A stretch of 64,000 nucleotides of DNA, from assembly GCF_000177215.2 (NCBI RefSeq), contig NZ_CM001368.1, positions 2,679,001 through 2,743,000 on the forward strand, written 5' to 3'. Each line of letters begins with the position of its first letter. The first letter of the stretch is position 1. This DNA comes from Solidesulfovibrio carbinoliphilus subsp. oakridgensis (GTDB taxonomy: Bacteria > Desulfobacterota > Desulfovibrionia > Desulfovibrionales > Desulfovibrionaceae). A program made the translations under genes and the position numbers. The notes under the pieces are model-generated. The model had not been told where the DNA came from. It made no database searches and saw nothing but the letters and a program-made list of their open reading frames with translations. This document shows, piece after piece, positions 34,201 through 44,417 of this stretch.

Positions 34201-34598
34201 CCTACCTGCTTGATACCAATATCTGCATCTACTGCATGCGACACAATCCACCGGCCGTGCGGCAACGGTTCGAGAACCTGTCCGCCGGCGACGTGGCCAT
34301 TTCGTCCATAACCGTGGCGGAACTCGAATACGGCGTCGCCAAGTCCAGGTCACGGGAACAAAACGCCGAGGCCCTGGAAGCTTTTCTCCTGCCCCTCGAT
34401 ATCCTCCCTTTCGATGCAGCGGCCGCCGCGGCCTATGGCCTGATCCGGGCCGGTCTGGAAAGACGCGGCGAGGTCATCGGCTCCATGGACATGCTGATCG
34501 CCGCCCAGGCGCTTGCGGCCGGCTTGGTGGTTGTCACCAATAATCTGCGCGAGTTCCCCCGCGTTCCGGGACTTGCCTGTGAGAATTGGGTGCAATAG
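34197..34598 (+). CDS. vapC: Type II toxin, VapC PIN-domain ribonuclease
   Basis: The product is 133 residues, a complete PIN domain. Catalytic acids: Asp6 (LLDTN), Glu42 (VAELEYG), Asp98 (GSMDMLIAAQA), and the closing TNNLREF motif. VapC enzymes cleave tRNA or rRNA when the antitoxin is degraded. It overlaps vapB by 4 nt (ATGA). No other transferred genes flank it; the pair sits between a c-di-GMP gene and valS, like a small insert. Confidence 0.92.
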   Translation: MTYLLDTNICIYCMRHNPPAVRQRFENLSAGDVAISSITVAELEYGVAKSRSREQNAEALEAFLLPLDILPFDAAAAAAYGLIRAGLERRGEVIGSMDMLIAAQALAAGLVVVTNNLREFPRVPGLACENWVQ

Positions 34599-34612
34599 CC
34601 ACGGCGTTCGTT

Positions 34613-34642
34613 AAAAAAGGGCGGCCCCTTCCGGGACCGCCC
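34613..34642 (-). terminator. Intrinsic terminator downstream of valS
   Basis: On the minus strand: GGGCGGTCCC-GGAA-GGGGCCGCCC (one G-U type pair) followed by TTTTTT (complement of 34613-34618). It ends the valS transcript about 100 bp after its stop; on the plus strand it lacks a T-run but may also stop vapBC. Confidence 0.75.
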
Positions 34643-34672
34643 TCTATCGCACCGATATTTTTCGCCCCGTCG

Positions 34673-34726
34673 AGGGGGACCGGGGGAAATCATTTCCCCG
34701 GCGGGGTTCGGGGCGGAGCCCCGATT
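34673..34726 (-). repeat. Dispersed 3'-end hairpin repeat, divergent copy 8 (reverse)
   Basis: After the valS stop on the minus strand: CGGGGCTCCGCCCCG, linker AACCCCGCC, hairpin GGGGAAATGATTTCCCC, then GGTCCCCC. The GCCTCCGGCGGCC head is missing and the second stem has three A-T pairs, but the hairpin-linker-hairpin grammar is the same. Confidence 0.65.
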
Positions 34727-34739
34727 CCTCTTCTTCTCC

Positions 34740-37409
<2,670 letters not shown>

Positions 37410-37506
37410 GGTGCGCTCCTTGAAATGATGCGGCCAATGCGCCGCCCAAGCGGCCCTGGATACAAAAGTTCGCCGCTGTTGTCACTGTCCAGGCTCGAAG
37501 GAGGAA

Positions 37507-37617
37507 GATGCCTCCGGCGGCCAGGACGGTATGTCATTGAAATGCCTCCGGCGGCCAGGAGAGGCGCCGCCTCTCCTGGACCTCTCCGCCGGGGGGGATC
37601 ATCCCCCCCGGACCCCC
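37507..37617 (+). repeat. Dispersed hairpin repeat, copy 9 (forward, partly duplicated head)
   Basis: The head GATGCCTCCGGCGGCC occurs twice, at 37507-37522 and 37542-37556. The second is followed by AGGAGAGGC-GCC-GCCTCTCCT, linker GGACCTCTCCGCC, hairpin GGGGGGGATCATCCCCCCC and GGACCCCCC. Unlike all other copies it does not follow a stop codon but lies in the 303-bp gap between the starts of valS and the BPL_N-like gene; nothing else is recognisable in that gap. Confidence 0.8.
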
Positions 37618-37712
37618 CGGACGGGAGAACGGGAGAGGGGTAAAAGGAGTGGACCCGCTCCTTTTACCTCCGCCCGTCTTGCCGTCGCGCGGCAGTGGCG
37701 GTAGGGGTGGCC

Positions 37713-38975
37713 ATGGCCGCGCCGTTCCTGGTCCTGTGGGACCATTCGCACCTGTGGGGACTCTTGTTGTGCCGGGGGCTCGCCGCCCTTGGCGCGCCCT
37801 TCGCCCCTGTCTCCTGCGCCGAGGTGGCCGCCGGGGCCCTCGACCGCCAGCCGCCCCGGGCCCTGCTCGTGCCCGGCGGCTTCGCCCGGCGCAAATTCGC
37901 GGCCCTGGGCCCGGCCGGGGTGGCGGCCATCCGCGGCTATGTCGCCCGGGGCGGCGCCTACTGCGGCATCTGCGGCGGGGCCGGCCTGGCCCTCACCCAC
38001 GACGAGGGCCTGGCCCTTTCCCCATGGACCCGCCGGACCTTCGCCGACCGGCTCGACCATCTGGTCAGCGGCCATGTCCGGCTGGCCGTGGACCCGGATT
38101 CCGGGCTCTTTCCGGCCTCCCTGGCCCCGAACCTGACCGCGCCGGTCTGGTGGCCGGGCGGCTTCGCCCCGCCGCCGGCGCCGGCCGAGGCCGAGGTCAT
38201 GGTGGTCGCGGCCTATGCCGGGGCCGGGCCGGACCTGCACCTGGCCGACCTGCACCTCGGGGCCATGCCCGAGGCCCAGCTCGCCGCCTGCCGGGAACGG
38301 TTCGGCTTGCCGCTCACGCCGGCCTTCCTCGACGGCGGAGCCTGCGTCATCGCCGGCTCCTTCGGCCAGGGCCGCTACGTCCTGTCCCATGCCCACCTGG
38401 AGACCCCGGATTCCCCCGAGGCCAACGCCTGGCTGGCCCACCTGCTGGCCGTCCTCGGCTCGGGCGACGGGTCCGGCAACGGATTTTCCCGCCATGTCCC
38501 GGCCTGGGACCCGGCCGCCGAGCCGGTCCGCTTCGAGGACCCCCATCTGCTCGCCGCCCGCCGCGACCTGGGCGCAGCCATCGAGGCCGGCCAGGCCGCC
38601 CGGCTCCTTTTCCAGCGCACGCCCTGGCTGCTCGGCTGGCGGCCCGGCATGCCCGGCTTTTCCCTGTCCAACCTGGCGGGACTGCTGGCCGGGGTGGCCG
38701 CCCTGCCCCCGACCGAAGCGGCGCTCGCCTACTGGCGCGGGCACGGCCCGGCCTTTGCCACGGACATGGCCGCCTTCACCCGCCGCCTGGCCACCTTCTT
38801 CCCGGCCCAGCGCCTGGAAATCACCCTGTCCCTGGTCGAGCACCGGCCCACGGCCGCCGAGCCGGGCCTGGCCGCCGAACGCCGGGAACTCTTCGGCCCG
38901 GCCCCGGGCGGCGGGGGCCTGTGCGCCCGCCTCGCCGACCGCCTCGACGGCCTGCTGCTGCGGTTATTACAATAA
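37713..38975 (+). CDS. BPL_N-domain protein (glutamine-amidotransferase-like)
   Basis: The product is 420 residues. The first 240 residues resemble the N-terminal domain found in eukaryotic biotin-protein ligases (BPL_N), a class I amidotransferase-like fold. WDHSHLWGLLLCRGL opens it, and AYCGICGGAGLAL carries a cysteine in a nucleophile-elbow-like loop. GSFGQGRYVLSHAHLE resembles the end of the domain, with a histidine pair. The last 170 residues (from about 250) are helical and unassigned. No biotin ligase catalytic domain is present, so it should not be called BirA. Starts at GTG 37695 or ATG 37713 are possible. Confidence 0.72.
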   Translation: MAAPFLVLWDHSHLWGLLLCRGLAALGAPFAPVSCAEVAAGALDRQPPRALLVPGGFARRKFAALGPAGVAAIRGYVARGGAYCGICGGAGLALTHDEGLALSPWTRRTFADRLDHLVSGHVRLAVDPDSGLFPASLAPNLTAPVWWPGGFAPPPAPAEAEVMVVAAYAGAGPDLHLADLHLGAMPEAQLAACRERFGLPLTPAFLDGGACVIAGSFGQGRYVLSHAHLETPDSPEANAWLAHLLAVLGSGDGSGNGFSRHVPAWDPAAEPVRFEDPHLLAARRDLGAAIEAGQAARLLFQRTPWLLGWRPGMPGFSLSNLAGLLAGVAALPPTEAALAYWRGHGPAFATDMAAFTRRLATFFPAQRLEITLSLVEHRPTAAEPGLAAERRELFGPAPGGGGLCARLADRLDGLLLRLLQ

Positions 38976-38985
38976 AAGATAAAAG

Positions 38986-39028
38986 ATGCCTCCGGCGGCC
39001 GGGGGGGATCATCCCCCCGGACCCCCTG
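38986..39028 (+). repeat. Dispersed 3'-end hairpin repeat, copy 10 (forward)
   Basis: GATGCCTCCGGCGGCC, a hairpin of G6-7/C6 around ATCAT, and GGACCCCC, 11 bp behind the stop of the BPL_N-like gene after a purine-rich AAAAGATAAAA leader. Confidence 0.85.
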
Positions 39029-39130
39029 AAAGGGAAATGGGGGTTGCGGGGCGGGCTGAAAGGGCGCCGGGTCGCGGGAATACGTCGCAGCAAAGACAGC
39101 GGAGGATGAAAAAAAGATTTGGAACGGCAG

Positions 39131-39538
39131 TCAGTTGCCGAAGTACTTGAGCACCGCGTCGTAGGTCGGCTTGGAAATGAGCTTCATGCGCAGGTAGACG
39201 TCCGGGTGGAACCGGAACACCCCGGCCAGGAAGAGAAAGCGCGGATCGTCGAGCTTGTTGCTGCCCTTTTCCCCGAACTGGAGCGCGTTTAGGACCGTGG
39301 CCTCGAAATCGTAACCCGACTGCTTGAGCGCGTTGGCATAGCTGTGGGCTTGGCGCTCCTGCAACTCCTGGAGCGAAATCTTCTCCGGCAGGTTGCGTTT
39401 CTCCTCTTCGACTTTCCGGAAATAATTGTACACGTTCTGCTTGTTGAACGGCAGGCTGCGCGGCGCCTCGGCCGCCGCGGCCAGGGCCGTAAGGGCCAGC
39501 ACGGCCAGGCCGGACAGGAAGGCGGCGGCCCGGCTCAT
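39131..39538 (-). CDS. Small secreted protein of unknown function
   Basis: The product is 135 residues. A signal peptide (FLSGLAVLALTALAAAAEA) precedes a helical, charged mature part (NVYNYFRKVEEEKRNLPEKISLQELQERQAHSY) and an aromatic C-terminus (FLFLAGVFRFHPDVYLRMKL). The start overlaps the previous gene's stop by 4 nt, so its product is made with the 193-residue secreted protein. No family is recognised. Confidence 0.7.
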   Translation of the reverse strand: MSRAAAFLSGLAVLALTALAAAAEAPRSLPFNKQNVYNYFRKVEEEKRNLPEKISLQELQERQAHSYANALKQSGYDFEATVLNALQFGEKGSNKLDDPRFLFLAGVFRFHPDVYLRMKLISKPTYDAVLKYFGN

Positions 39539-40116
39539 TGGGGCGCCTTGCCGTCAGGCCCCGAGCAGGGCGTGAAGAGCGGCTGGTAGAAATAGCTGAG
39601 GATGCCCGTGTCCTTGCTCGCGGAAAATTCCATGCGGATCAGGACGTTGCCGATGGGCCAGCCCAGCGCGTCGGGATTGCCGTCGGCCTCGACGGGCTTG
39701 GTGTATTTGGCCGCCAGGAAGTTGCGGATCGTCTCGTGGGCCTTTCTGCCCTTGTACTCGACCATGACGGCCGCGAACTTGTCCTGGCAGAATCCATAGA
39801 CCACATCCGACAAAAAGGCCTCGCCGATGCGGTAGACCACGCCCTGGACCGTGGCGTAGGCGGCCTGGCCGTCCTTTTCCACCATGGTCAGGTCCGGGAT
39901 GGCGGACATGGGCGTGCCCCATTTGGTGCCGTGGAAGGCATTGGGCTCTTTGATGACCTTGCCCGGGGCTTCCACGGTTTCATGGTCGCCGCCCTTGGGT
40001 TCGGCCGCCGGGGCCTTGTGGGCCGGAGCCTTGGCCGGGGCGTGTTTGGAGGCCAGGGCCGGGACGCAGGTCAGCAGGCAGCACAGGGCCGCTATGGGGA
40101 GGCAACGGATTTTCAT
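39535..40116 (-). CDS. Secreted protein with Ala/Lys/Pro-rich linker
   Basis: The product is 193 residues. A signal peptide (CLPIAALCCLLTCVPALA) is followed by a low-complexity linker (about 22-60; HAPAKAPAHKAPAAEP). A globular domain (about 60-180) comes next: FHGTKWGTPMSAIPDLTMVEKDGQ, then VVYGFCQDKFAAVMVEYKGRKAHETIRNFL. The opening F.G..WG... pattern resembles periplasmic domains found in many Desulfovibrio secreted proteins, but I cannot name the family. It is the third gene of an HDOD-led minus-strand run. Confidence 0.7.
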   Translation of the reverse strand: MKIRCLPIAALCCLLTCVPALASKHAPAKAPAHKAPAAEPKGGDHETVEAPGKVIKEPNAFHGTKWGTPMSAIPDLTMVEKDGQAAYATVQGVVYRIGEAFLSDVVYGFCQDKFAAVMVEYKGRKAHETIRNFLAAKYTKPVEADGNPDALGWPIGNVLIRMEFSASKDTGILSYFYQPLFTPCSGPDGKAPQ

Positions 40117-40136
40117 ACGTGTGGGGAGGGGTTCGC

Positions 40137-40343
40137 TCAGGCCGAGGCGCGCAGGATCATGCCCCGCAGGGTGGTGGCCATGATCTCGCTTTGGACGGAC
40201 CGGCTGCTTTCCAGGAAATGGGCCATTTCCGCCCGGCGGCGCTCGCCGCCAAGGGCCATGTAGTCCAGGATCATTTCATTGAGGATGCTTCCGGTGAGGG
40301 GAGCCAGGGTCACGCTCGGCCCGCGCATGGTTGATTGCTCCAT
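40137..40343 (-). CDS. Small cytosolic protein of unknown function
   Basis: The product is 68 residues starting MEQSTMRGPSVTLAPLTGS, then two amphipathic helices (ILNEMILDYMALGGERRRAEMAHFLESSRS and EIMATTLRGMILRAS). The same frame reaches a GTG at 40403 that overlaps the HDOD stop as GTGA; translation from there would add 20 residues and couple it to the HDOD gene. I keep the ATG because the extra residues look unstructured. Function unknown. Confidence 0.6.
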   Translation of the reverse strand: MEQSTMRGPSVTLAPLTGSILNEMILDYMALGGERRRAEMAHFLESSRSVQSEIMATTLRGMILRASA

Positions 40344-40399
40344 TTTCCGGTTCCATATCCCCGCCCCCGGGGATTGGCAAGCGTCGCCGAGCGGGGCGG

Positions 40400-41401
40400 T
40401 CACGGGGCCACCAGGGCGGTCATGGCCGCCAGCCCCTCGTCCAGGATGCCGAGGAACTCCTGCGGATCGGCGGCCGCCAGGTTGAAGGCCGGCAGGACCC
40501 GCTCATCCAGGCGGGGCATCCCCGTCCCGGGCGAAGGCCTGGCCCCCAGGGCGTTGGCCATGAAATCCGCGGCGTGCACGGCCGCGGCCATGAGGTTGTC
40601 CGGGCAAAGCCCGGGTTCGTGGTGCCCGGCCACGGCCATGGCCAGGGTGTCCGGCAGCCGCCACTTGGCCACGATCCGGCCGCCAAGGGCCGCGTGGTCG
40701 AACCCCAGCTCCAGGCGCTCGGCCGCGTCCAGGGGCAGGCGTCCCCCGGCCGTCCGGGCCAGGGCCGAGGCGGCCAGGCCGGGCTCGGCCACGGCCAGCA
40801 CCAGCCGGCCCATGTCGTGGAGCAGCCCGGCCACGAAAAACCGTTCCCCGCCCCGCTCCCCCACCCGGTCGGCCAGGGCCCGGGACAGGATGCCGACGGC
40901 CACGGCGTGCCTCCAGAAATCGTCCAGACGCAAAAGATCCGGCCGGGGCGGCTTTTCGAACAGCCGGCCGAGCATGGCCCCGGCGGCCATGGTCTCGATC
41001 TCGCCAAGTCCGATGGTGGCCACGGCCCGGGACACCGTTTCCACCCGGGATTTGGGACTGTAAAGGGCGCTGTTGGCCAGGCGCAGGACATAGGCGGCCA
41101 GGCTCGGGTCCATGGCGATGACCGTGGCCACGTCGGCCACGCGGCTCATGGGATTCTCGGCCGCCCGGCGCAGGGCCAGAAACGCCTGGGGCAGGGGCGG
41201 GGGATTGATTTCGGCCAGGGAGACGGACGCGGCCGCGCCGAGGTCGTCGGGGGCAGGCGGCGGCGGGACCGGTCCGGGGGACACGGCCCGGCGCGGTTGG
41301 CCGCATTGCAGGAACCGGGCGGCGAAATCCGAACCGGCCGTGGCGGCCGGATCCCTCGCCGCCGGGTCCGGGCCTGGCGTCAAAACGGGGTTGGCTGACA
41401 T
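40400..41401 (-). CDS. HDOD-domain protein
   Basis: The product is 333 residues. A low-complexity proline/alanine-rich N-terminus (about 1-55) precedes an HDOD domain (about 60-260). Characteristic runs are LPPLPQAFLALRRAA-like, VATVIAMDPSLAAYVLRLANSALYSP, TIGLGEIETMAAGAML, and the HD-like residues FVAGLLHDMGRLVLAVAEP and LGFDHAALGGRIVAKW. HDOD proteins are signalling adaptors related to HD phosphohydrolases but usually catalytically dead. It leads a run with the small gene at 40137 and two secreted-protein genes. The start at 41401 follows GGGAGC; the frame extends to 41467. Confidence 0.85.
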   Translation of the reverse strand: MSANPVLTPGPDPAARDPAATAGSDFAARFLQCGQPRRAVSPGPVPPPPAPDDLGAAASVSLAEINPPPLPQAFLALRRAAENPMSRVADVATVIAMDPSLAAYVLRLANSALYSPKSRVETVSRAVATIGLGEIETMAAGAMLGRLFEKPPRPDLLRLDDFWRHAVAVGILSRALADRVGERGGERFFVAGLLHDMGRLVLAVAEPGLAASALARTAGGRLPLDAAERLELGFDHAALGGRIVAKWRLPDTLAMAVAGHHEPGLCPDNLMAAAVHAADFMANALGARPSPGTGMPRLDERVLPAFNLAAADPQEFLGILDEGLAAMTALVAP

Positions 41402-41496
41402 GCTGCGGCCTGCTCCCTGATACGCATTCCTGTTCAATCTAGCCCAATTCGCCAGAGCGGGCAACAAAAAGGCCGCTTGTCATTCCCAGTGATTTC

Positions 41497-41524
41497 TTGA
41501 CATTCAAGGTACTCCGGATACTTT
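41497..41524 (+). promoter_or_regulatory. Sigma-70-type promoter of the CBS-domain gene
   Basis: A perfect TTGACA (41497-41502), 16-nt spacer and TACTTT (41519-41524). Transcription would start near 41531, 28 nt before the ATG at 41559. This placement argues against the alternative TTG start at 41523, which would lie inside the promoter. Confidence 0.6.
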
Positions 41525-41558
41525 GGCACAACGAACCCTCATAAACCGGGTACCCCAC

Positions 41559-42326
41559 ATGTTCCAGCGCAAGGTCGGCGAACTGGCCAAACGGCCCCAT
41601 CTGGTCGCCGCGGATGCGTCGGTGACCCAGGCGGCGGCCGTCATGGCCCGGGAAGGCGTGAGCTGCCTGGCCGCAGTCACCGGGGCCAAGGTCGTGGGCT
41701 TTCTGACCGAGCGCGATCTGGTCCGCCACCTGGACGTGGACCTGGAACCGCACACCCCCATCCGGGAGTTCCTCTCCCGCCCGACCGGGGCCATCGCCCG
41801 GGACCTGCCGGTCAGCGAGGCCGTCAAGCTGATGCTGGAACGGCGGGTGCGCCATCTGGCCGTGGTGGATTTCGGCGGCTCGCTCCTCGGGCTGGTCACG
41901 GACAAGGAACTCGTGGACGCCCTGGCCGTGGACTTCATGGTGGAGAGCGTCACCTGCCGCCAGCTCATGCGGCCAGACACCGCCGCCCTGCCCCCGGATC
42001 GGCCGGTGCGGGAAGCCCTGGCCCTCATGCGCCTTCGAAACGTGGGCTGCATCCTGGTCGTGGCCGATGGCAGGCCGGCCGGCATCTTCAGCGAACGCGA
42101 CGCCACGGCCCGGATCATGGGCCGCCCCGAACGCCTGGCCGAGCCCCTGTCCGGACACATGAGCGCGCCGGTGGTCGCAGTGCCCGCGGACGCCCTGGTC
42201 TACAAGGTCATCCTCTTCATGCGCCAGAAGGGCGTGCGCCGGGTGGCGGTCATCGAGGCCGACGGCACCCTGTCCGGCATCCTCACCCAGCAAGACATCC
42301 TGGCCTACGCCCGCCGCCTGGACTGA
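41559..42326 (+). CDS. Protein with two CBS pairs
   Basis: The product is 255 residues consisting of four CBS motifs (two pairs). Motif ends are visible as VVGFLTERDLVRHL, LLGLVTDKELVDAL, PAGIFSERDATARI and LSGILTQQDILAYARRLD. Such proteins bind adenosyl ligands and may couple energy state to a partner. No catalytic or DNA-binding domain is seen. It is divergent from the HDOD gene, with a recognisable promoter, and precedes an Rrf2 regulator by 156 bp. Confidence 0.85.
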   Translation: MFQRKVGELAKRPHLVAADASVTQAAAVMAREGVSCLAAVTGAKVVGFLTERDLVRHLDVDLEPHTPIREFLSRPTGAIARDLPVSEAVKLMLERRVRHLAVVDFGGSLLGLVTDKELVDALAVDFMVESVTCRQLMRPDTAALPPDRPVREALALMRLRNVGCILVVADGRPAGIFSERDATARIMGRPERLAEPLSGHMSAPVVAVPADALVYKVILFMRQKGVRRVAVIEADGTLSGILTQQDILAYARRLD

Positions 42327-42482
42327 TCGTCCCCCTCCGCCCCGGCGGCGGCTCCCTGGCGCGGGCGGTTCGGGGTTGCGGGGACAGGGTTCAGGCCGGG
42401 CTTCCCGGGCCCGGCGACATGGCGTATCCTGGCTCGGACAGGCCTTTGGCCCGGCGCGGCCATGGCCAAAGGAGTCAGAAGC

Positions 42483-42935
42483 ATGGCGGTCACCCAGAAG
42501 TGCCAATACGCCTTGCGCGCCCTGTTCGAGCTGGCCCGGCGCAAGGGCCAGGGGCCGGTGCCGGCCGGCGGCATCGCCGACAGCCAGGCCATCCCCAAGC
42601 GGTTCCTGGAAGTCATCCTGCACCAGCTGCGCCAGGGCGGCTTCGTGGATTCCCAGCGGGGCAAGGAAGGCGGGTTCTACCTCGCCCGGCCGGCCGCGTC
42701 CGTGACCGTCGGCGAGGTCATCCGCTTCATGGACGGGCCCATAAGCCCGGTGGACTGCCACCGGGAACGGCCGGGACACGACTGCCCGCTGCGCGGGCGC
42801 TGCGTGTTCCGGGGCCTGTGGGACGACGCCCGGGCGGCCCTGGTCCAGGTCTACGACACCCGGACCCTGGAGGACCTGGTGGAGGAGGAGCGGCGCCTGG
42901 AAGTCCACGCCCCGGCGCTCCACTACGAGATTTGA
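42483..42935 (+). CDS. Rrf2-family transcriptional regulator, possible Fe-S sensor
   Basis: The product is 150 residues. An N-terminal winged helix (MAVTQKCQYALRALFELARR, then SQAIPKRFLEVILHQLRQGGFVDSQRGKEGGFYLARP) is the Rrf2/IscR hallmark. Three cysteines follow at 92, 101 and 107 (DCHRERPGHDCPLRGRC), the number and region of the cluster ligands of IscR/NsrR, though the first spacing is longer (x8). It may sense Fe-S status, NO or redox. AAAGGAG precedes the ATG. Its target is unknown. Confidence 0.88.
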   Translation: MAVTQKCQYALRALFELARRKGQGPVPAGGIADSQAIPKRFLEVILHQLRQGGFVDSQRGKEGGFYLARPAASVTVGEVIRFMDGPISPVDCHRERPGHDCPLRGRCVFRGLWDDARAALVQVYDTRTLEDLVEEERRLEVHAPALHYEI

Positions 42936-42957
42936 AGCCGCCCCGGCTGCGGCCGGG

Positions 42958-44202
42958 TCAGCTTCGAAACATCGCCGCGGCCCAGGCCAGGGCTTGGAAA
43001 TAGGCCGCCGTGGCCGCCGCCGGCTGCAGGCCGGCCGTCCGCAGGGCGGCCTTGGCCCGCGCGTCCGACAGGCCTTCGAATCCCCGGCAAAGATCCAGGC
43101 AGGTCCCCTTGGGGCCCGGCCGGCCAAGCAGGGCCAGACGCATGTCCGCGTCGATGGTGAGGCCGGCCAAGGCCTTTTCCATGGGCACGCCGAGCATGGC
43201 GTCGAGGAGCGACAGGAGCCCGAGCAGGCAGATGGCCTGGTCTCGGTGGCAGGCGTGCCCGGTCCGGGACTGGTCGGCCAGGGCCAGAAACCGCCCCCTG
43301 ACGGCCGAGGCGAAGGCCAGTTCCCGGTCCTTGGGCGACGAGCCGAGGGAGCCCAGCAGGTTGACGGAAATCCAGCTGGCCAGGGCCGTCCGGCCAAGGA
43401 CCTTTATGGCGAAGTCCAGGGACGCCACGGGCTGGCCCCGGTAGAACCGGGCGGAATTGACGTGGCGCAGGAGCTTGTAGGTGAGCGACACGTCGGACCC
43501 GATGATTTCGCGGATCTTGCCCACGTCGATGTCCGGGCGGGTGACCTCGGCCAGGAGGTTCAGCTTGACCGCCTGGTTGGCCTCCAGGATCTTGGCCGTG
43601 ACCACCTGCGGCCGGCTGTAGAAAAAGCCCTGGGCCAGGGGCACCCCCCGCTTACGGCAAAAAACGATGTCCGCCTCGGTCTCCACCTTTTCGGCCAGCA
43701 CGGTCTTGCCCGAGGCCTGGCAGGCCTCGATGACGGCCTCGAGCCGGCCGGGGTCGCCGCGCAGGGCCAGGAAATCGATCTTGACGAAGGTCACGAAGGG
43801 CAGGATCGGATCAAAGGCGGGATCGCCCACGTAGTCGTCGAGGGCCAGGACAAAGCCGGCCCCCCGGATGGACCGCACCAGTTCCGTGAAGCCGGCGTCG
43901 CAGGCCACGTGTTCCAGCACCTCGATGACGAACCGGTCGGGATCGAGGAACCGGTGGTAGCCCTTCTCCAGGATTTCCCGGGAAAAATTGATGAAAAGGC
44001 GCTTGTCCGGGGCGATGTCCTGGGAGATGGCGTGGATGCCGTTGCCAAGGACGGCCACGGTCGCCTCCTCGTCGGACGGCAGGACGGCGGCGTTGGGGCC
44101 GCCCACGGTGCGGTAGAGCAATTCGTAGCCGAACACGTCTCCGTCCACCCGGTAGATGGGGTGGCGGGCCACGGCGTAGTTGGATTCCGGGGCAAGGGTC
44201 AT
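42958..44202 (-). CDS. EAL-HDOD (YuxH-type) signalling protein
   Basis: The product is 414 residues. The N-terminal EAL-like domain (about 5-200) has the YuxH form: GYELLYR in place of EAL.R, then LFINFSREILE, IEVLEHV, ALDDYVGD, FVKIDFLALRGD and AEKVET. The C-terminal HDOD domain follows (about 205-400; IREIIGSDVSLTYKLLRHVNSARF, KVLGRTALASWISVNLLGSL). Activity as a c-di-GMP phosphodiesterase is uncertain in this group; it may bind without cutting. The start at 44202 opens the domain; the frame continues to 44352. It is convergent with the Rrf2 gene, 22 bp apart. Confidence 0.87.
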   Translation of the reverse strand: MTLAPESNYAVARHPIYRVDGDVFGYELLYRTVGGPNAAVLPSDEEATVAVLGNGIHAISQDIAPDKRLFINFSREILEKGYHRFLDPDRFVIEVLEHVACDAGFTELVRSIRGAGFVLALDDYVGDPAFDPILPFVTFVKIDFLALRGDPGRLEAVIEACQASGKTVLAEKVETEADIVFCRKRGVPLAQGFFYSRPQVVTAKILEANQAVKLNLLAEVTRPDIDVGKIREIIGSDVSLTYKLLRHVNSARFYRGQPVASLDFAIKVLGRTALASWISVNLLGSLGSSPKDRELAFASAVRGRFLALADQSRTGHACHRDQAICLLGLLSLLDAMLGVPMEKALAGLTIDADMRLALLGRPGPKGTCLDLCRGFEGLSDARAKAALRTAGLQPAAATAAYFQALAWAAAMFRS

Positions 44203-44417
44203 GGGCACGTTTCCGGCTGCGGGTTGCGCTGGAAGGCGGCAACGATACGTCCCTGTGCCGGACTCCTGGCAGGTTCTCGGCGTGTTCCGGACGCTTGGAC
44301 GCAAGGGCCGGTTCCGTGCCCGTCGATGCGACCGGACCGTGGCCGATGCCATGTACGGATGACCTCCCCCCTAGACTGTTTGTCTTAAAAAAACAACAGG
44401 TTTGTCGCCGACACGGT

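Noticed and set aside
34613-34642. Treating the hairpin after vapC as a vapBC terminator only
   Set aside because: The T-run lies on the minus-strand side, so it primarily ends valS; a role for vapBC is secondary.
37713-38975. Calling the BPL_N-like gene birA
   Set aside because: The catalytic biotin ligase domain (GRGRxG motif and following region) is absent.
41523-41558. TTG start at 41523 for the CBS-domain gene
   Set aside because: It lies inside the -10 region of the predicted promoter; the ATG at 41559 is better placed.
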